DNA from: Corynebacterium sp. J010B-136
Lineage (GTDB): Bacteria > Actinomycetota > Actinomycetes > Mycobacteriales > Mycobacteriaceae
Reading direction: 5' to 3'
Length of the DNA: 64,000 nucleotides
Assembly: GCF_002967075.1 (NCBI RefSeq)
Contig: NZ_PUGE01000003.1
Span: forward strand, 248,001 to 312,000
Made by a program: the position numbers and the translations under genes. The notes under the pieces are model-generated. The model was not told the DNA's origin, did not search any database, and saw only the letters and a program-made list of their open reading frames with translations. Below, in pieces: positions 9,692 to 18,288 of the stretch (its first letter is position 1; every line of letters begins with the position of its first letter).

Positions 9692-10666
9692 TTAGAAGTC
9701 ATCCTCAGGGTCAGAGTCCTTGCCGTCTTCAGACTCATTTTCTAAGAAATCATCCGCGGTGTCTATATCCGCGAGAAAACGTTGGAACTCTGCCCCAAGC
9801 TCTTCACCACTTGGCACATGCTGCTCGCCCGGCATGATCGCCTGTGGATGTTCATTGCGGTAACGCTCCATATAAGCGTCATATTGATCCTCTAAGGAGT
9901 GAACGACCTGAACAATTTCCTCAGAATCATTGACCTGCTCTTCCAGCTGGACATTAACCCGTTCAATGTCATGCTCTAAGGACTTCAATGGCAGGTTCAG
10001 CCCAGCTGCCTCAGATACCGCGTCCAATAGCTGGTGAGTGGCATGAGGATATGGTGACGAAGACAAGTAATGCGGAACATGTGCGGTATATCCAGCGACA
10101 TTACGGCCACGTTGCGCAAGTTCCTTTTCGATGAATAAGGAAGCAGAACCGGGAACAATCATCTTGGATTCCATACGCACCATGCGTGAAACCAACTCAG
10201 CAGAGTTTCCGTGCGCAGTAACTACCAAGGGACGTGTGTGTGGCACGGGCATTGGCGCAGCGTACAGACAGATGGTGTTTTTAACATCAAAGCGCGTTAC
10301 TAACTCTGCAACGGCCTTGGTAAAAGACTCCCACCGTAGATCCGGCTCGGGTCCAGAAAGCAGCAGAAAAGGCTTGCCTTCAGTGTCCTTGAGTACGCGA
10401 ATATCTAGATCCAAAGACTCAATTTCCACGGGCTGGTCAATATCAATCGTGACCGCAGGGCGACGGGAGCGATAATCAATGAGCTCATCGCTATTAAATG
10501 TTGCTAACGGGCGTGATTCTAAAGCTGCCTTGAGGTGATCAGCGCTGGACTCAACCGAAAGGCCAGCATCGGCATAGCCGTGCATTGCCACTACCAGCGT
10601 TGGCCCCTCATCAACCGACGGTGCGGGATATTCCAACTCATACATGCGACGTTCGTTATCTTGCAT
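9692..10666 (-). CDS. PAC2 family protein
   Basis: Protein of 324 residues of the PAC2 (proteasome assembly chaperone 2) superfamily, like M. tuberculosis Rv2125. The N-terminal half has the family signatures LVVAMHGYADAGLSV, LLLSGPEPDLRWESF and VVTAHGNS, and the C-terminus is highly acidic (DADDFLENESEDGKDSD-type). PAC2 proteins chaperone proteasome assembly in eukaryotes. The bacterial role is unknown, and this genus generally lacks a 20S proteasome, so no function is assigned. The ATG has an excellent AGGAGG six bases upstream. It lies upstream of the DUF3516 helicase with 26 bases between them, probably the same transcript. Confidence 0.85.
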   Translation of the reverse strand: MQDNERRMYELEYPAPSVDEGPTLVVAMHGYADAGLSVESSADHLKAALESRPLATFNSDELIDYRSRRPAVTIDIDQPVEIESLDLDIRVLKDTEGKPFLLLSGPEPDLRWESFTKAVAELVTRFDVKNTICLYAAPMPVPHTRPLVVTAHGNSAELVSRMVRMESKMIVPGSASLFIEKELAQRGRNVAGYTAHVPHYLSSSPYPHATHQLLDAVSEAAGLNLPLKSLEHDIERVNVQLEEQVNDSEEIVQVVHSLEDQYDAYMERYRNEHPQAIMPGEQHVPSGEELGAEFQRFLADIDTADDFLENESEDGKDSDPEDDF

Positions 10667-10934
10667 GATAAACCTCCTCTTACTACCACGTTCAACACAC
10701 TTAATGGATAAAGTATTCCGGGTATTGCTCCGTGCTAACCGTGGTGGTTGTCCAACTATTCTAGGCTAAAGGCCAACTTTGATGTGTCAGGTTGACGGGG
10801 ATTCGTCGAAGCGTTGGGCCAAATTGTGGATAACTATGATGACACATCAGCAAAATGGCCAAGTTATCCACAGGTTTTCGATCTCGTGTTGCTTTGCCCT
10901 AGTGCGCTTAGAGAAAGTCAGCGAATCTTAAGTC
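10667..10934. other. Divergent intergenic region with two DnaA boxes and repeats
   Basis: Space of 268 bases between the start codons of the PAC2 and DUF4192 genes. It contains two perfect DnaA boxes in opposite orientation, TGTGGATAA at 10825-10833 and TTATCCACA at 10864-10872, inside an 11-bp perfect inverted repeat (10825-10835 with 10862-10872). A second perfect 10-bp inverted repeat (10780-10789 with 10840-10849) interleaves with it. GGCCAANTT occurs three times, at 10771, 10817 and 10857. The layout resembles replication-control loci more than a plain promoter. No promoter was placed with confidence. Confidence 0.7.
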
Positions 10935-12101
10935 ATGACAAACTCTTCAACACTTCGAACCCCTGGACAACTACTAGCAAATATCCCTGGAATCCTCGGA
11001 TTCTATCCCTCTGACTCTATCGTGTTAATGGCTTTTGAAGAAAGCGACGGCGATCTATCCCTTGGACCAACACTGCGCTTCGACATCGCCGATTTGAGCG
11101 CAACCTTGACCAAAGCCTTAACAGCAATCGATCACCACCGCTGCGTGTTCATCATGCCTTTCGTTATCACCTCATCGACTGGATCTGACATCCAACGCAT
11201 CGCACAGGAAATCTTTAACCATGCAGAGCTTCTAGATATGCCCATCACCGCGCTATGGCACACAGCTGAAATTGCCGACGGTGAACCGTTTGCAGCCATT
11301 GAACGTGACCTCAGTGAAATATCAGAAGAACTACGAGAGATTGAAGAAATGCCTAGAGATTGGAAAAACGGACACATTGACCAGGTAGTCAGCGCTGTAA
11401 CCATGGAACCTTTCATCCGCGAGGGGCGCTTGCCCGGATATGACCGAGACGAAGCACATGCTCCACTGCACCGACGCAACCACATCATTGATGCCGACAC
11501 TTTGGAGCTGATACAAGGACAAGCACTGCACGCGGCAGCAATAATGCACGATAAAGACAGCCTTGCAAATCCCCGATATGGATATGGACTAGAGGATTTG
11601 CTCAAAGAATGCGAGGAGCTGATATTCCAAGCATCCACATATGGCTTTGATGCTGCTGATAGCTGCCTGCACGATCTCGGGCTTTTGGGTTCAGCTGCCA
11701 TGACGGTGGGCAATACCTATGTCCGTGACCTCACTGCAGCTACCTATTTGGACCATCCGGAAGAGACCGCAGCGATTATGCTTGCTACCTCGCAGTCTTT
11801 TAGCGGAGTTATCCGCAATAACGCACTGTGCATGTACGCTGCGGCCCAAATCAAACGCGGCATGCCTATGTATGCCGGCATGGCACTGGGCGCTTCACAA
11901 AGTGCGGACCACAACCACTCACTGACATCTTTGATGCTGCAGTGCTATCTCAACGGGCTAGCTACAAACTGCGTGGAGAATATCAACCAAGGAAGCGCCA
12001 ATGCGCGCAGTCATTACTACCGGAAACTAGCGCAAAGAACGAGGGGTTCGGATAAGAGCGAAGATGAAGCCGGCACCGACAACTTTGACGATGCCGCCTA
12101 G
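10935..12101 (+). CDS. DUF4192 domain-containing protein
   Basis: Protein of 388 residues belonging to the actinobacterial DUF4192 family. The N-terminal TPGQLLANIPGILGFYPSDSIV is the diagnostic stretch. No membrane segment or signal peptide is visible, so it is probably cytosolic. The function is unknown. The ATG at 10935 has no clear Shine-Dalgarno. It ends six bases before the stop of the convergent galE, with no terminator between them. The upstream region carries the DnaA-box repeats, so a link to chromosome replication or partition is conceivable, but this is inference from position only. Confidence 0.82.
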   Translation: MTNSSTLRTPGQLLANIPGILGFYPSDSIVLMAFEESDGDLSLGPTLRFDIADLSATLTKALTAIDHHRCVFIMPFVITSSTGSDIQRIAQEIFNHAELLDMPITALWHTAEIADGEPFAAIERDLSEISEELREIEEMPRDWKNGHIDQVVSAVTMEPFIREGRLPGYDRDEAHAPLHRRNHIIDADTLELIQGQALHAAAIMHDKDSLANPRYGYGLEDLLKECEELIFQASTYGFDAADSCLHDLGLLGSAAMTVGNTYVRDLTAATYLDHPEETAAIMLATSQSFSGVIRNNALCMYAAAQIKRGMPMYAGMALGASQSADHNHSLTSLMLQCYLNGLATNCVENINQGSANARSHYYRKLAQRTRGSDKSEDEAGTDNFDDAA

Positions 12102-12107
12102 CTAGAG

Positions 12108-13100
12108 CTACTTTGCGATGCGCGAAGCGGAGTGCGCGCGATCACCTAATTGACGGGTGAATTCCCAAGCATCCGCAACAATCGTGTGAAGGTCGGTACG
12201 CTGCGGGTTCCAGCCGAGTTCGGACTTGATGCGCTCGGAAGAGGCAATCAAGGTAGCTGGGTCGCCTGCGCGCCGGGGCGCAACTTCGGCTGGAATGGGG
12301 TGGCCGGTAACTTCGCGGCAGGTTTCAATAACCTGCTTGACGGAGTAACCGTCACCTGAGCCCAGGTTGAAGATCCGGTGCTCCCCGGGAGCATTAGCTT
12401 CCAAAGCGAGCAGGTGGGCATCTGCAAGGTCACGGACATGGATATAGTCGCGCACTGCGGTGCCGTCGATGGTGTCCCAGTCATCGCCAAAGATGAAAAT
12501 CTTGTCACGGTGTCCCAGAGCTACCTGTAAGACGATGGGGATGAGGTGGGTTTCAATTTCGCGGTTCTCGCCAATGGAGCCATAAGCGCCAGCGACATTG
12601 AAGTAGCGTAATGACGTTGCTTTGAAACCATAAGCCTTAGCGTAGGAAGTGATCATGTAGTCAATAGCCAGCTTAGATGCGCCATAAGGATTAGTCGGCT
12701 GCGTCGGCATATCTTCGGTGATGGGAACCTGCTCAGGCTCACCATATGTTGCCGCGGTAGAGGAGAAGACTAAGTTATCAACGGAATTCGCGCGCATCGC
12801 CTCGAGCAACGTCAAAGTGGTGACGACATTGTGCTGCCAGTACTCTGCCGGCATTTCTACGGATTCGCCAACAAGTGAACGGGCTGCAAAGTGCACGACG
12901 CCATCGAAGCCGCCTTGTGCCAGCACCTCTGCTGCCAGATCGGCAACATCGCCCTCGACCAAAGTAGCTGTCGATGGCACTGCCTCGCGGTTGCCGGTCG
13001 AAAAATTATCAATAATGGTCACGTCATGACCTGCTTCGAGCAAAGTTGCAGCGCACACGCTGCCAACATAGCCAGCGCCGCCAGTAACTAGTAGTTTCAT
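12108..13100 (-). CDS. galE: UDP-glucose 4-epimerase GalE
   Basis: Short-chain dehydrogenase-type epimerase of 330 residues. The NAD-binding TGGAGYVGS is at residues 6-14, the catalytic SSTAA near 113-117, and the YxxxK pair is Tyr139/Lys143 (NPYGASK). It interconverts UDP-glucose and UDP-galactose. In corynebacteria and mycobacteria it supplies UDP-galactose for galactofuran of the arabinogalactan cell wall. The frame runs to 13160, but the ATG at 13100 starts the Rossmann strand MKLLVTGG directly and has AGG upstream. It lies downstream of dtxR in the same direction; a strong terminator hairpin separates the two. Confidence 0.95.
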   Translation of the reverse strand: MKLLVTGGAGYVGSVCAATLLEAGHDVTIIDNFSTGNREAVPSTATLVEGDVADLAAEVLAQGGFDGVVHFAARSLVGESVEMPAEYWQHNVVTTLTLLEAMRANSVDNLVFSSTAATYGEPEQVPITEDMPTQPTNPYGASKLAIDYMITSYAKAYGFKATSLRYFNVAGAYGSIGENREIETHLIPIVLQVALGHRDKIFIFGDDWDTIDGTAVRDYIHVRDLADAHLLALEANAPGEHRIFNLGSGDGYSVKQVIETCREVTGHPIPAEVAPRRAGDPATLIASSERIKSELGWNPQRTDLHTIVADAWEFTRQLGDRAHSASRIAK

Positions 13101-13209
13101 CTCAGACCTGCCAAGTGTTTGGAAATTCATGAACGTGATCACGCTGCGTAGTTCGCCCACGAGAAAACGTAGGTAGGCGATGCCTAAAATACAGCGCCTT
13201 AAAAGCGTT

Positions 13210-13248
13210 AAAAGGGTTCGAACCTAACTGAAAGGTTCGAACCCTTTT
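13210..13248 (-). terminator. Terminator between dtxR and galE
   Basis: Perfect 16-bp inverted repeat, 13210-13225 with 13233-13248, loop of seven, ending in TTTT on both strands. It lies just after the dtxR stop in the direction of transcription. Confidence 0.8.
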
Positions 13249-13262
13249 GGGATAGGCGCAGA

Positions 13263-13943
13263 CTAACGCAGAGCCACGCGAATAGCGTGGGCGTAATCGT
13301 CTGCCAATTGTACCTGTCCACCCTCAGCGTTGGTGAGAGTGACTACGCCACCTTCTTGGCGAACGGTGACTTCAGCGCCGACATTCATCCCGGCAGAATA
13401 GAGGGCTTCGAAAGCATCACCGTCGTACTGGATGATTTCATTAATCTGCGTAATGGTTACTTCAACATCTTCGCCGTGTGGAAGATCAATCGCGCGCTTG
13501 TCATCATTAAACGGCGCGGAATTGGCACCCAACTTCTCCAAGCCCGGAATTGGGTTTCCGAATGGGGACAAGGATGGATCATCAATGACTGCAACCACGC
13601 GGCGTTCGACGTCCTCACTCATGACGTGCTCCCAGCGGCAGGCCTCTTCGTGTACCTGGTGGATATCGAGCCCCAAGACGTCGGTCAATAAACGCTCCGC
13701 AAGACGGTGCTTACGCATCACAGAAGTCGCGTGCTCGCGTCCTTCTGGAGTCAAGTCAAGACTGCGGTCTGGGCGCACGTGCAAAAGTCCGTCGCGCTCC
13801 ATGCGCGCAACCGTTTGGGATACGGTTGGACCAGATTGCTCGAGACGCTCCGCAATGCGTGCGCGCAAAGGAACAATGCCTTCTTCTTCTAGTTCATAGA
13901 TAGTGCGCAGATACATCTCAGTGGTATCGACTAAGTCCCTCAC
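13263..13943 (-). CDS. dtxR: Iron-dependent repressor DtxR
   Basis: Protein of 226 residues, the same length as C. diphtheriae DtxR. The N-terminal helix-turn-helix includes [18 protein letters not shown]. The metal ligands are in the same positions: His79, Glu83 and His98 for the ancillary site, and Cys102, Glu105 and His106 (ACRWEH) for the primary site. A C-terminal SH3-like domain follows. It represses iron uptake and related genes when Fe2+ is plentiful. The GTG start has AAAGGG nine bases upstream. It follows sigB in the same direction, 322 bases downstream and past a terminator, so it has its own promoter. A partial DtxR-like site occurs upstream of sigB. Confidence 0.97.
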   Translation of the reverse strand: MRDLVDTTEMYLRTIYELEEEGIVPLRARIAERLEQSGPTVSQTVARMERDGLLHVRPDRSLDLTPEGREHATSVMRKHRLAERLLTDVLGLDIHQVHEEACRWEHVMSEDVERRVVAVIDDPSLSPFGNPIPGLEKLGANSAPFNDDKRAIDLPHGEDVEVTITQINEIIQYDGDAFEALYSAGMNVGAEVTVRQEGGVVTLTNAEGGQVQLADDYAHAIRVALR

Positions 13944-14265
13944 GTGGCGACCCTTTCAGCAACAAAGAAAAACAGTTAATTACTTACACACTAGCGCATT
14001 TCTCCCGCCAAGACCTTTACGGTGCGCTAAGCGCCCACGGGATAAAAGTTCGCGACTAAGTGCTGTTATTGGAAGTTATGATATGTTTCGGCGGATATAA
14101 AAGATTATGTTTTAATTTAGCACAAATTGGCAACTCTGTTCCATTAGCGCAATGCGCTGGGCTTTAAGGAAGGGTTTGCGTTGAAGCAAGAAAAAATCCA
14201 CCGCCGCAACACTTATGGTGGCGCCGGTGGATAAATCTAACTCAGTGACTTTGAGTTACTTCTAA
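13944..14265. other. Intergenic region between sigB and dtxR
   Basis: Holds the sigB terminator at its sigB end, an AT-rich stretch at about 14085-14130 that probably contains the dtxR promoter, and the dtxR ribosome binding site. I see no perfect DtxR operator and no small gene here. Confidence 0.5.
14191..14232 (-). terminator. Rho-independent terminator of sigB
   Basis: Read on the minus strand, a GC-rich hairpin (arms 14225-14232 and 14196-14203, with further inner pairs) is followed directly by TTTTTT (14191-14196 complement). Confidence 0.75.
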
Positions 14266-15270
14266 CTACAGTGCGTACTCGCGAAGGCGGTTGGCGCGGT
14301 TGCCGTCGCGGAGCTTAGCCATAACCTCACGCTCAATCTGGCGTACCCGCTCACGGGAGAGGCCAAACTTGCGTCCAATCTGGTCTAAAGTGCGGGGGAC
14401 TCCATCATCTAGGCCATAGCGCAAACGGATGACGTCCTGCTCACGCTGCTCCAAAGTGCCGATGACATCCCGGATATCAGAGTGGCGCATAGACGCAACG
14501 ACGGCAGTTTCGGCATCAGTTGCTTCGGCATCTTCGATGAAGTCACCCAAAGGTGCTTCTTCATCCGCGCCGACTGGCATGTCCAAAGAGACGGGGTCAC
14601 GGGACTGGCGAAGAAGCATCTCAATCTTGTTTTCTTCGATGCCGGATTCTTCCGCCAATTCCTCGTTCGTTGCCTCACGGCCAAGTGATTGGTACATCTC
14701 CCGCTTGATGCGCGAGAGCTTGTTAACCTGCTCTACCAAGTGGACTGGTAGGCGAATGGTGCGCGACTGGTCTGCCATTCCGCGGGTGATTGCTTGACGA
14801 ATCCACCAGGTGGCATAAGTCGAGAACTTAAAGCCCTTGGCGTAGTCAAACTTTTCCATCGCGCGAATTAGGCCCAGATTGCCCTCTTGGATAAGGTCCA
14901 GCAAAGGCATGCCGCGGCCGGTGTAGCGCTTTGCTAGGGAAACAACCAGACGCAAGTTAGCTTCCAGCAGGTGGGAACGAGCCTTCTTGCCTTCCTTGAC
15001 TAAAATCTTCATGTCGCGCTTTTCGGCACGAGTGAGCTTTTCTGCGGTGTTGAGCTTATATTCTGCATACAAGCCAATCTCAATGGCTTGGGCAAGCTCA
15101 ACTTCATCTTCGGCAGAAAGCAGTGCCGTCTTACCAATTCCGTTGAGGTAAACGCGAACTAGGTCAGCGGAAGGGTTGTCATTGGTCTGACCGCGGCGGG
15201 AGCCCCGGTCAACTTCCTTTTCATTATTTTCTGAAGCGTCATGGGAATTCTGGGCAGATGCATTGGTCAT
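14266..15270 (-). CDS. sigB: Principal-like sigma factor SigB
   Basis: Group 2 sigma-70 factor of 334 residues. After a short polar N-terminus come region 1.2 ([17 protein letters not shown]), region 2 ([20 protein letters not shown] with ATWWIRQAI), region 3 and region 4.2 with the helix-turn-helix [19 protein letters not shown]. SigB directs transcription in stress and slow growth in corynebacteria. The ATG is preceded by AGGAGG with ideal spacing. Upstream on the minus strand GGGAAC, 18 bases and GTTGG form a promoter of the SigH/ECF stress type (15308-15336), and a partial DtxR box lies farther up (15383-15401). The order dtd, sigB, dtxR, galE on one strand is typical of the genus. Confidence 0.96.
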   Translation of the reverse strand: MTNASAQNSHDASENNEKEVDRGSRRGQTNDNPSADLVRVYLNGIGKTALLSAEDEVELAQAIEIGLYAEYKLNTAEKLTRAEKRDMKILVKEGKKARSHLLEANLRLVVSLAKRYTGRGMPLLDLIQEGNLGLIRAMEKFDYAKGFKFSTYATWWIRQAITRGMADQSRTIRLPVHLVEQVNKLSRIKREMYQSLGREATNEELAEESGIEENKIEMLLRQSRDPVSLDMPVGADEEAPLGDFIEDAEATDAETAVVASMRHSDIRDVIGTLEQREQDVIRLRYGLDDGVPRTLDQIGRKFGLSRERVRQIEREVMAKLRDGNRANRLREYAL

Positions 15271-15307
15271 CGTTGGCCTCCTGAATTTATCGCCGGTTAC
15301 ATAATGT

Positions 15308-15336
15308 CCAACGGGTGACGCGCGAAATTAGTTCCC
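15308..15336 (-). promoter_or_regulatory. Stress-sigma (SigH-type) promoter of sigB
   Basis: Minus-strand -35 GGGAAC (complement of 15331-15336), an 18-base spacer, then GTTGG (complement of 15308-15312). This matches the GGAAY-N17-20-GTT pattern known for corynebacterial SigH. The predicted leader of about 30 bases carries the AGGAGG of sigB. Confidence 0.6.
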
Positions 15337-15382
15337 GCTAGCAGGAAATGCTTCTTCCCGGCCGGTAAAAGACACCCTGATT

Positions 15383-15401
15383 GGGGGTAAGGGTAACCTT
15401 A
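15383..15401 (-). promoter_or_regulatory. Partial DtxR-box-like site upstream of sigB
   Basis: The minus-strand 19-mer TAAGGTTACCCTTACCCCC agrees with the consensus TWAGGTTAGSCTAACCTWA at 14 of 19 positions, with one half-site nearly perfect. It lies between dtd and the sigB promoter. Confidence 0.3.
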
Positions 15402-15403
15402 GT

Positions 15404-15868
15404 TTAAGATTCAACGAGCACAGTAAAGGGTCCGTCATTGACGGATGCGACTTTCATCATCGCGCCGAAGCGGCCTTCTTCGACGTGAATATTCCGCGCG
15501 CGAAGTTGTTCAATGACTTTGTTGATAACTGGTTCGGCAGCAGGACCTGGGGCAGCATCCGACCAAGAAGGGCGACGTCCTTTGGCGGTACGGCCATAGA
15601 GGGTGAATTGGCTAACCACCAACACTGGCGCACCGGTAGATTCCACAGAGGTTTCACCATCAAGGATGCGAAGCTCGGCAATCTTGCGCGCCATAGTGGC
15701 GATCTTATTATCCAGCAACGCAGGATCCTGCTCACCAGCGTGGATATCTTCGACCGAGACTCCGATGAGAGCTAGAAGCCCACCGGTCTCCGGCGCATCG
15801 AAGGCGCCCACTATTTCTTCATCGACGGTAACGGATGCAGAGATACAACGCGTTAAGACAGCGCGCAT
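15404..15868 (-). CDS. dtd: D-aminoacyl-tRNA deacylase Dtd
   Basis: Protein of 154 residues, typical for the family. It carries the two diagnostic motifs SQFTLYG near residue 87 and NDGPFT near residue 145, which form the cross-subunit active site that frees D-amino acids (and glycine mischarged on tRNA-Ala) from tRNA. It begins MRAVLTRC, the canonical family start. The ATG has AAGGAG about ten bases upstream. It lies 25 bases downstream of the methyltransferase gene on the same strand and is probably co-transcribed with it; sigB follows. Confidence 0.94.
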   Translation of the reverse strand: MRAVLTRCISASVTVDEEIVGAFDAPETGGLLALIGVSVEDIHAGEQDPALLDNKIATMARKIAELRILDGETSVESTGAPVLVVSQFTLYGRTAKGRRPSWSDAAPGPAAEPVINKVIEQLRARNIHVEEGRFGAMMKVASVNDGPFTVLVES

Positions 15869-15893
15869 AAGAAAAGAACTCCTTGTCGGTTGG

Positions 15894-17444
15894 CTAGATA
15901 ACTGGGCCTAATTCGGTGGGGTAGAGGAAACCGTGGCGCACCAAGTCCGTAATAGCGGGCAAGGCAGCACTATAGAGCTCGTCTGCATCATAGTCATTAG
16001 CGACGGCATATAGCTCCAGGGTCTCGCGCAGGTTGAGCCCCTGGGGGTTAAGACCTGCGACAATTGCTGCGATGTGCTCATCTACTTCGTGTGTCCAGCG
16101 GGGTCCTTCCGTGCGCGTAAGGCGCATCGTTGCGCGGGTAAAGCCGAAGCCGAGTTCTGAATTCGACAGCGCAATATCTTCGCGTGCAACGCCTGGACGC
16201 AGTCCGAACTGTTTATCGCCCAGCTCATCGGGCAAAAGATTGCGCAGCCACGCAGAGCGCACGAAGTGCTCTTCAACTTCCGCACCTAAAGCATCTTCGA
16301 AAGCCTGCGGAATTTCTTCAGCGGTAACTTCGGACGGCAGGTTGTCATCGATACGCTGCAAGGCGACAAATCCAAAGCCGATGCCGGTGACATTGTGCTC
16401 CCGGAAGTGCTCAAGCCAGAGCCGGGCACGTTCGCGGCCTTCATCACTGCGCGGATCGATGGATTCATCTTTAAGCCACGTGGAGACATACAAGGCAGGA
16501 TCCGCGACGTCACGCTGCAAGACCCAAGCGCTGACACCAGTTTTGGGCAACCACGAAGCAACACGTTGTTGCCACGACTCATCCGGGGTGTGCACCCACG
16601 CTGCAAGCAAGTGCGCCGTGCCGCCTGGGGTGAGATGCTCAGCTGCTTGGGAGACCACTAACTCACTGGCGCCATCAAGGTTGAGACCAGAGTCGCGGTA
16701 GACATGGCCAACTTCTGGCAGGCCGACCACAAAAGGCGGATTAGCGACAATGCGGTCAAATTTCTCGCCCGCTACTGGCTCAAACCAACTTCCGTGACGA
16801 AACTCCACATGCTGTGCCCCCGTCGTGGCAATCGTGGCCTGCGCAAGGGCAAGGGCGCGCTCATGTACATCGGTAGCGACGATGTGCTGTGCGCTGTCGA
16901 TTTGGCCTAGTAGTTGCACACCAGAGCCGGTGCCCAAATCCAAAACGGACTGCACTGGTGTCGTTGGAGTGGTGCGCAACAGTGAAAGACTCGCGGCGCC
17001 CACACCTAATACATGTTCAGGTCCTGGAACATGGTCAACCACAGAGGCATCAACATCCGAAAAGACCCACCGATTAGCGCCATCAATGACATGGGAGCGA
17101 ATATCAAGCGCGATACGTACAACCCCGCTGGCGTTGGTCTGCGCAATGTTGGCATCGACAAGCTTGGTGGCCAGAACCGAACCTACTGCCTTGGCTAATT
17201 CTGTAGCCGGCATGGGCTCATGCAACAAAAATAATCTGATGAGTAAGTCCATCTGGGTGCCCCGGCCGGTCGCAACCTCCACTGCAGCGGGCTCGCCACG
17301 GTATAAAGCCTCTGTTGCCTGCGGGCCCAAGTGTGCTGCGATGCCGTGGGTATTGAAACCGGCTTTTTCGAAGACGTCGACTAACTCTGGCGCAAGCACA
17401 TGCAACGGAATATCGGGATTAAGCGGTGGGCAAAATTCAGTCAT
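15894..17444 (-). CDS. N5/N6-type class I methyltransferase (DUF7059-like)
   Basis: Protein of 516 residues. A Rossmann methyltransferase core covers about residues 150-330: SAM-binding [13 protein letters not shown] followed by the NPPF-type motif IVANPPFV, which marks methylation of an amino group on a planar substrate such as adenine or a glutamine side chain. The N-terminal 150 residues and the C-terminal 180 are actinobacterial-specific flanks. Homologues are annotated only as methyltransferases and the substrate is unknown; a ribosomal RNA or translation-factor target is plausible from motif class. Its ATG abuts the stop codon of the upstream DUF3099 gene, and AAAGGATG inside that gene's end serves as ribosome binding site, so the two are translationally linked. 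Confidence 0.85.
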   Translation of the reverse strand: MTEFCPPLNPDIPLHVLAPELVDVFEKAGFNTHGIAAHLGPQATEALYRGEPAAVEVATGRGTQMDLLIRLFLLHEPMPATELAKAVGSVLATKLVDANIAQTNASGVVRIALDIRSHVIDGANRWVFSDVDASVVDHVPGPEHVLGVGAASLSLLRTTPTTPVQSVLDLGTGSGVQLLGQIDSAQHIVATDVHERALALAQATIATTGAQHVEFRHGSWFEPVAGEKFDRIVANPPFVVGLPEVGHVYRDSGLNLDGASELVVSQAAEHLTPGGTAHLLAAWVHTPDESWQQRVASWLPKTGVSAWVLQRDVADPALYVSTWLKDESIDPRSDEGRERARLWLEHFREHNVTGIGFGFVALQRIDDNLPSEVTAEEIPQAFEDALGAEVEEHFVRSAWLRNLLPDELGDKQFGLRPGVAREDIALSNSELGFGFTRATMRLTRTEGPRWTHEVDEHIAAIVAGLNPQGLNLRETLELYAVANDYDADELYSAALPAITDLVRHGFLYPTELGPVI

Positions 17445-17951
17445 CTATTCATCCTTTGAAGAATCTGGAGACGGGGATAAATCATCTGTAGTTTCGGAAG
17501 ATTGATCACTTTGGTCAGGGGAGTCGGTGACGTGATCAATAATGTCAGATTCTCTCCGCGGGGAGTCAGTGTATTCCAGCTCCGGCTTCTTATTAGCCGC
17601 TATTGCCTCCGCCCGAGCTTGCCGAGCCAGTGCCGGCTTATAGGTATTGCGCTCACGCACATCACGCTTTTGGCCCCGGGCATTGGCAAAGACCACCGCA
17701 ATCCACGGCAAAGGAATGGTAACCGCGGAAATTAACGCAGCGATAATCCACGCGTTATACGAATAAATCAGCCACAAGGAAATCAGCAGCGAAGGCACAC
17801 GCAGAAACATCAAGATGCCATAACCGATTTCCCGTCGGTGGCGGTCTTGCCCAGGTGATACCTCAGCATCTGTAATCAGCACAGATTCCCTGCGGCGCCA
17901 CCATGGTTTGGCGGTGGATTGACCCTTGCCTTTACTTCGACCGGAACTCAT
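17445..17951 (-). CDS. DUF3099 domain-containing membrane protein
   Basis: Protein of 168 residues with a basic N-terminus, the segment SVLITDAEVSPGQDRHRREI that opens the DUF3099 family, two membrane helices (LRVPSLLISLWLIYSYNAWI and ISAVTIPLPWIAVVFANA) and a charged, serine-rich C-terminal tail. The function is unknown. The frame extends to 17975; I chose the ATG at 17951 because TAGGCT lies eight bases upstream without a Shine-Dalgarno, suggesting a leaderless message. It is divergent from the DUF3039/helicase pair and directly upstream of the methyltransferase gene. Confidence 0.82.
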   Translation of the reverse strand: MSSGRSKGKGQSTAKPWWRRRESVLITDAEVSPGQDRHRREIGYGILMFLRVPSLLISLWLIYSYNAWIIAALISAVTIPLPWIAVVFANARGQKRDVRERNTYKPALARQARAEAIAANKKPELEYTDSPRRESDIIDHVTDSPDQSDQSSETTDDLSPSPDSSKDE

Positions 17952-18036
17952 GGTTTTCAAGCCTAGACCGATCACCTACCCAAATTCGATACGCCCCTAC
18001 CTGCGGCTTGCTCATTCGGTGGGGTTTTGGGGCAAG

Positions 18037-18288
18037 ATGGAGGGCGTGAGTACGACGACAAAGACTATTGAGAGACCAGACATCCGTGAGGATGTAAGCA
18101 CTACCGACAATGACACCCCGAAGTTCTTTCACTACGTCAAAAAGAACCAGATTGTGGACTCTGCTGTGTCCGGCAAGATGGTTGTTGCGTTGTGCGGGGA
18201 AACTTTCCCGGTGACCAAACAGGCCAAGCCGGGCTCGCCGGTATGCCCCGACTGCGAACGGATTTATAAGGGCCTGCGTCGAAAGTGA
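18037..18288 (+). CDS. DUF3039 domain-containing small zinc-ribbon-like protein
   Basis: Small actinobacterial protein of 83 residues (80 if it starts at the GTG at 18046). It has FHYVKKNQIVDSAVSG, then VALCGETFPV and SPVCPDCERIYKGL. The His and the three cysteines, the last two as CPDC, look like a treble-clef or zinc-ribbon site. The function is unknown. GGAGGG precedes the GTG at 18046 very closely, GGGG precedes the ATG at 18037, and either could be used; the open frame back to 17926 is not supported. Its stop codon overlaps the start of the helicase gene by four bases, so the two are translationally coupled. Confidence 0.8.
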   Translation: MEGVSTTTKTIERPDIREDVSTTDNDTPKFFHYVKKNQIVDSAVSGKMVVALCGETFPVTKQAKPGSPVCPDCERIYKGLRRK

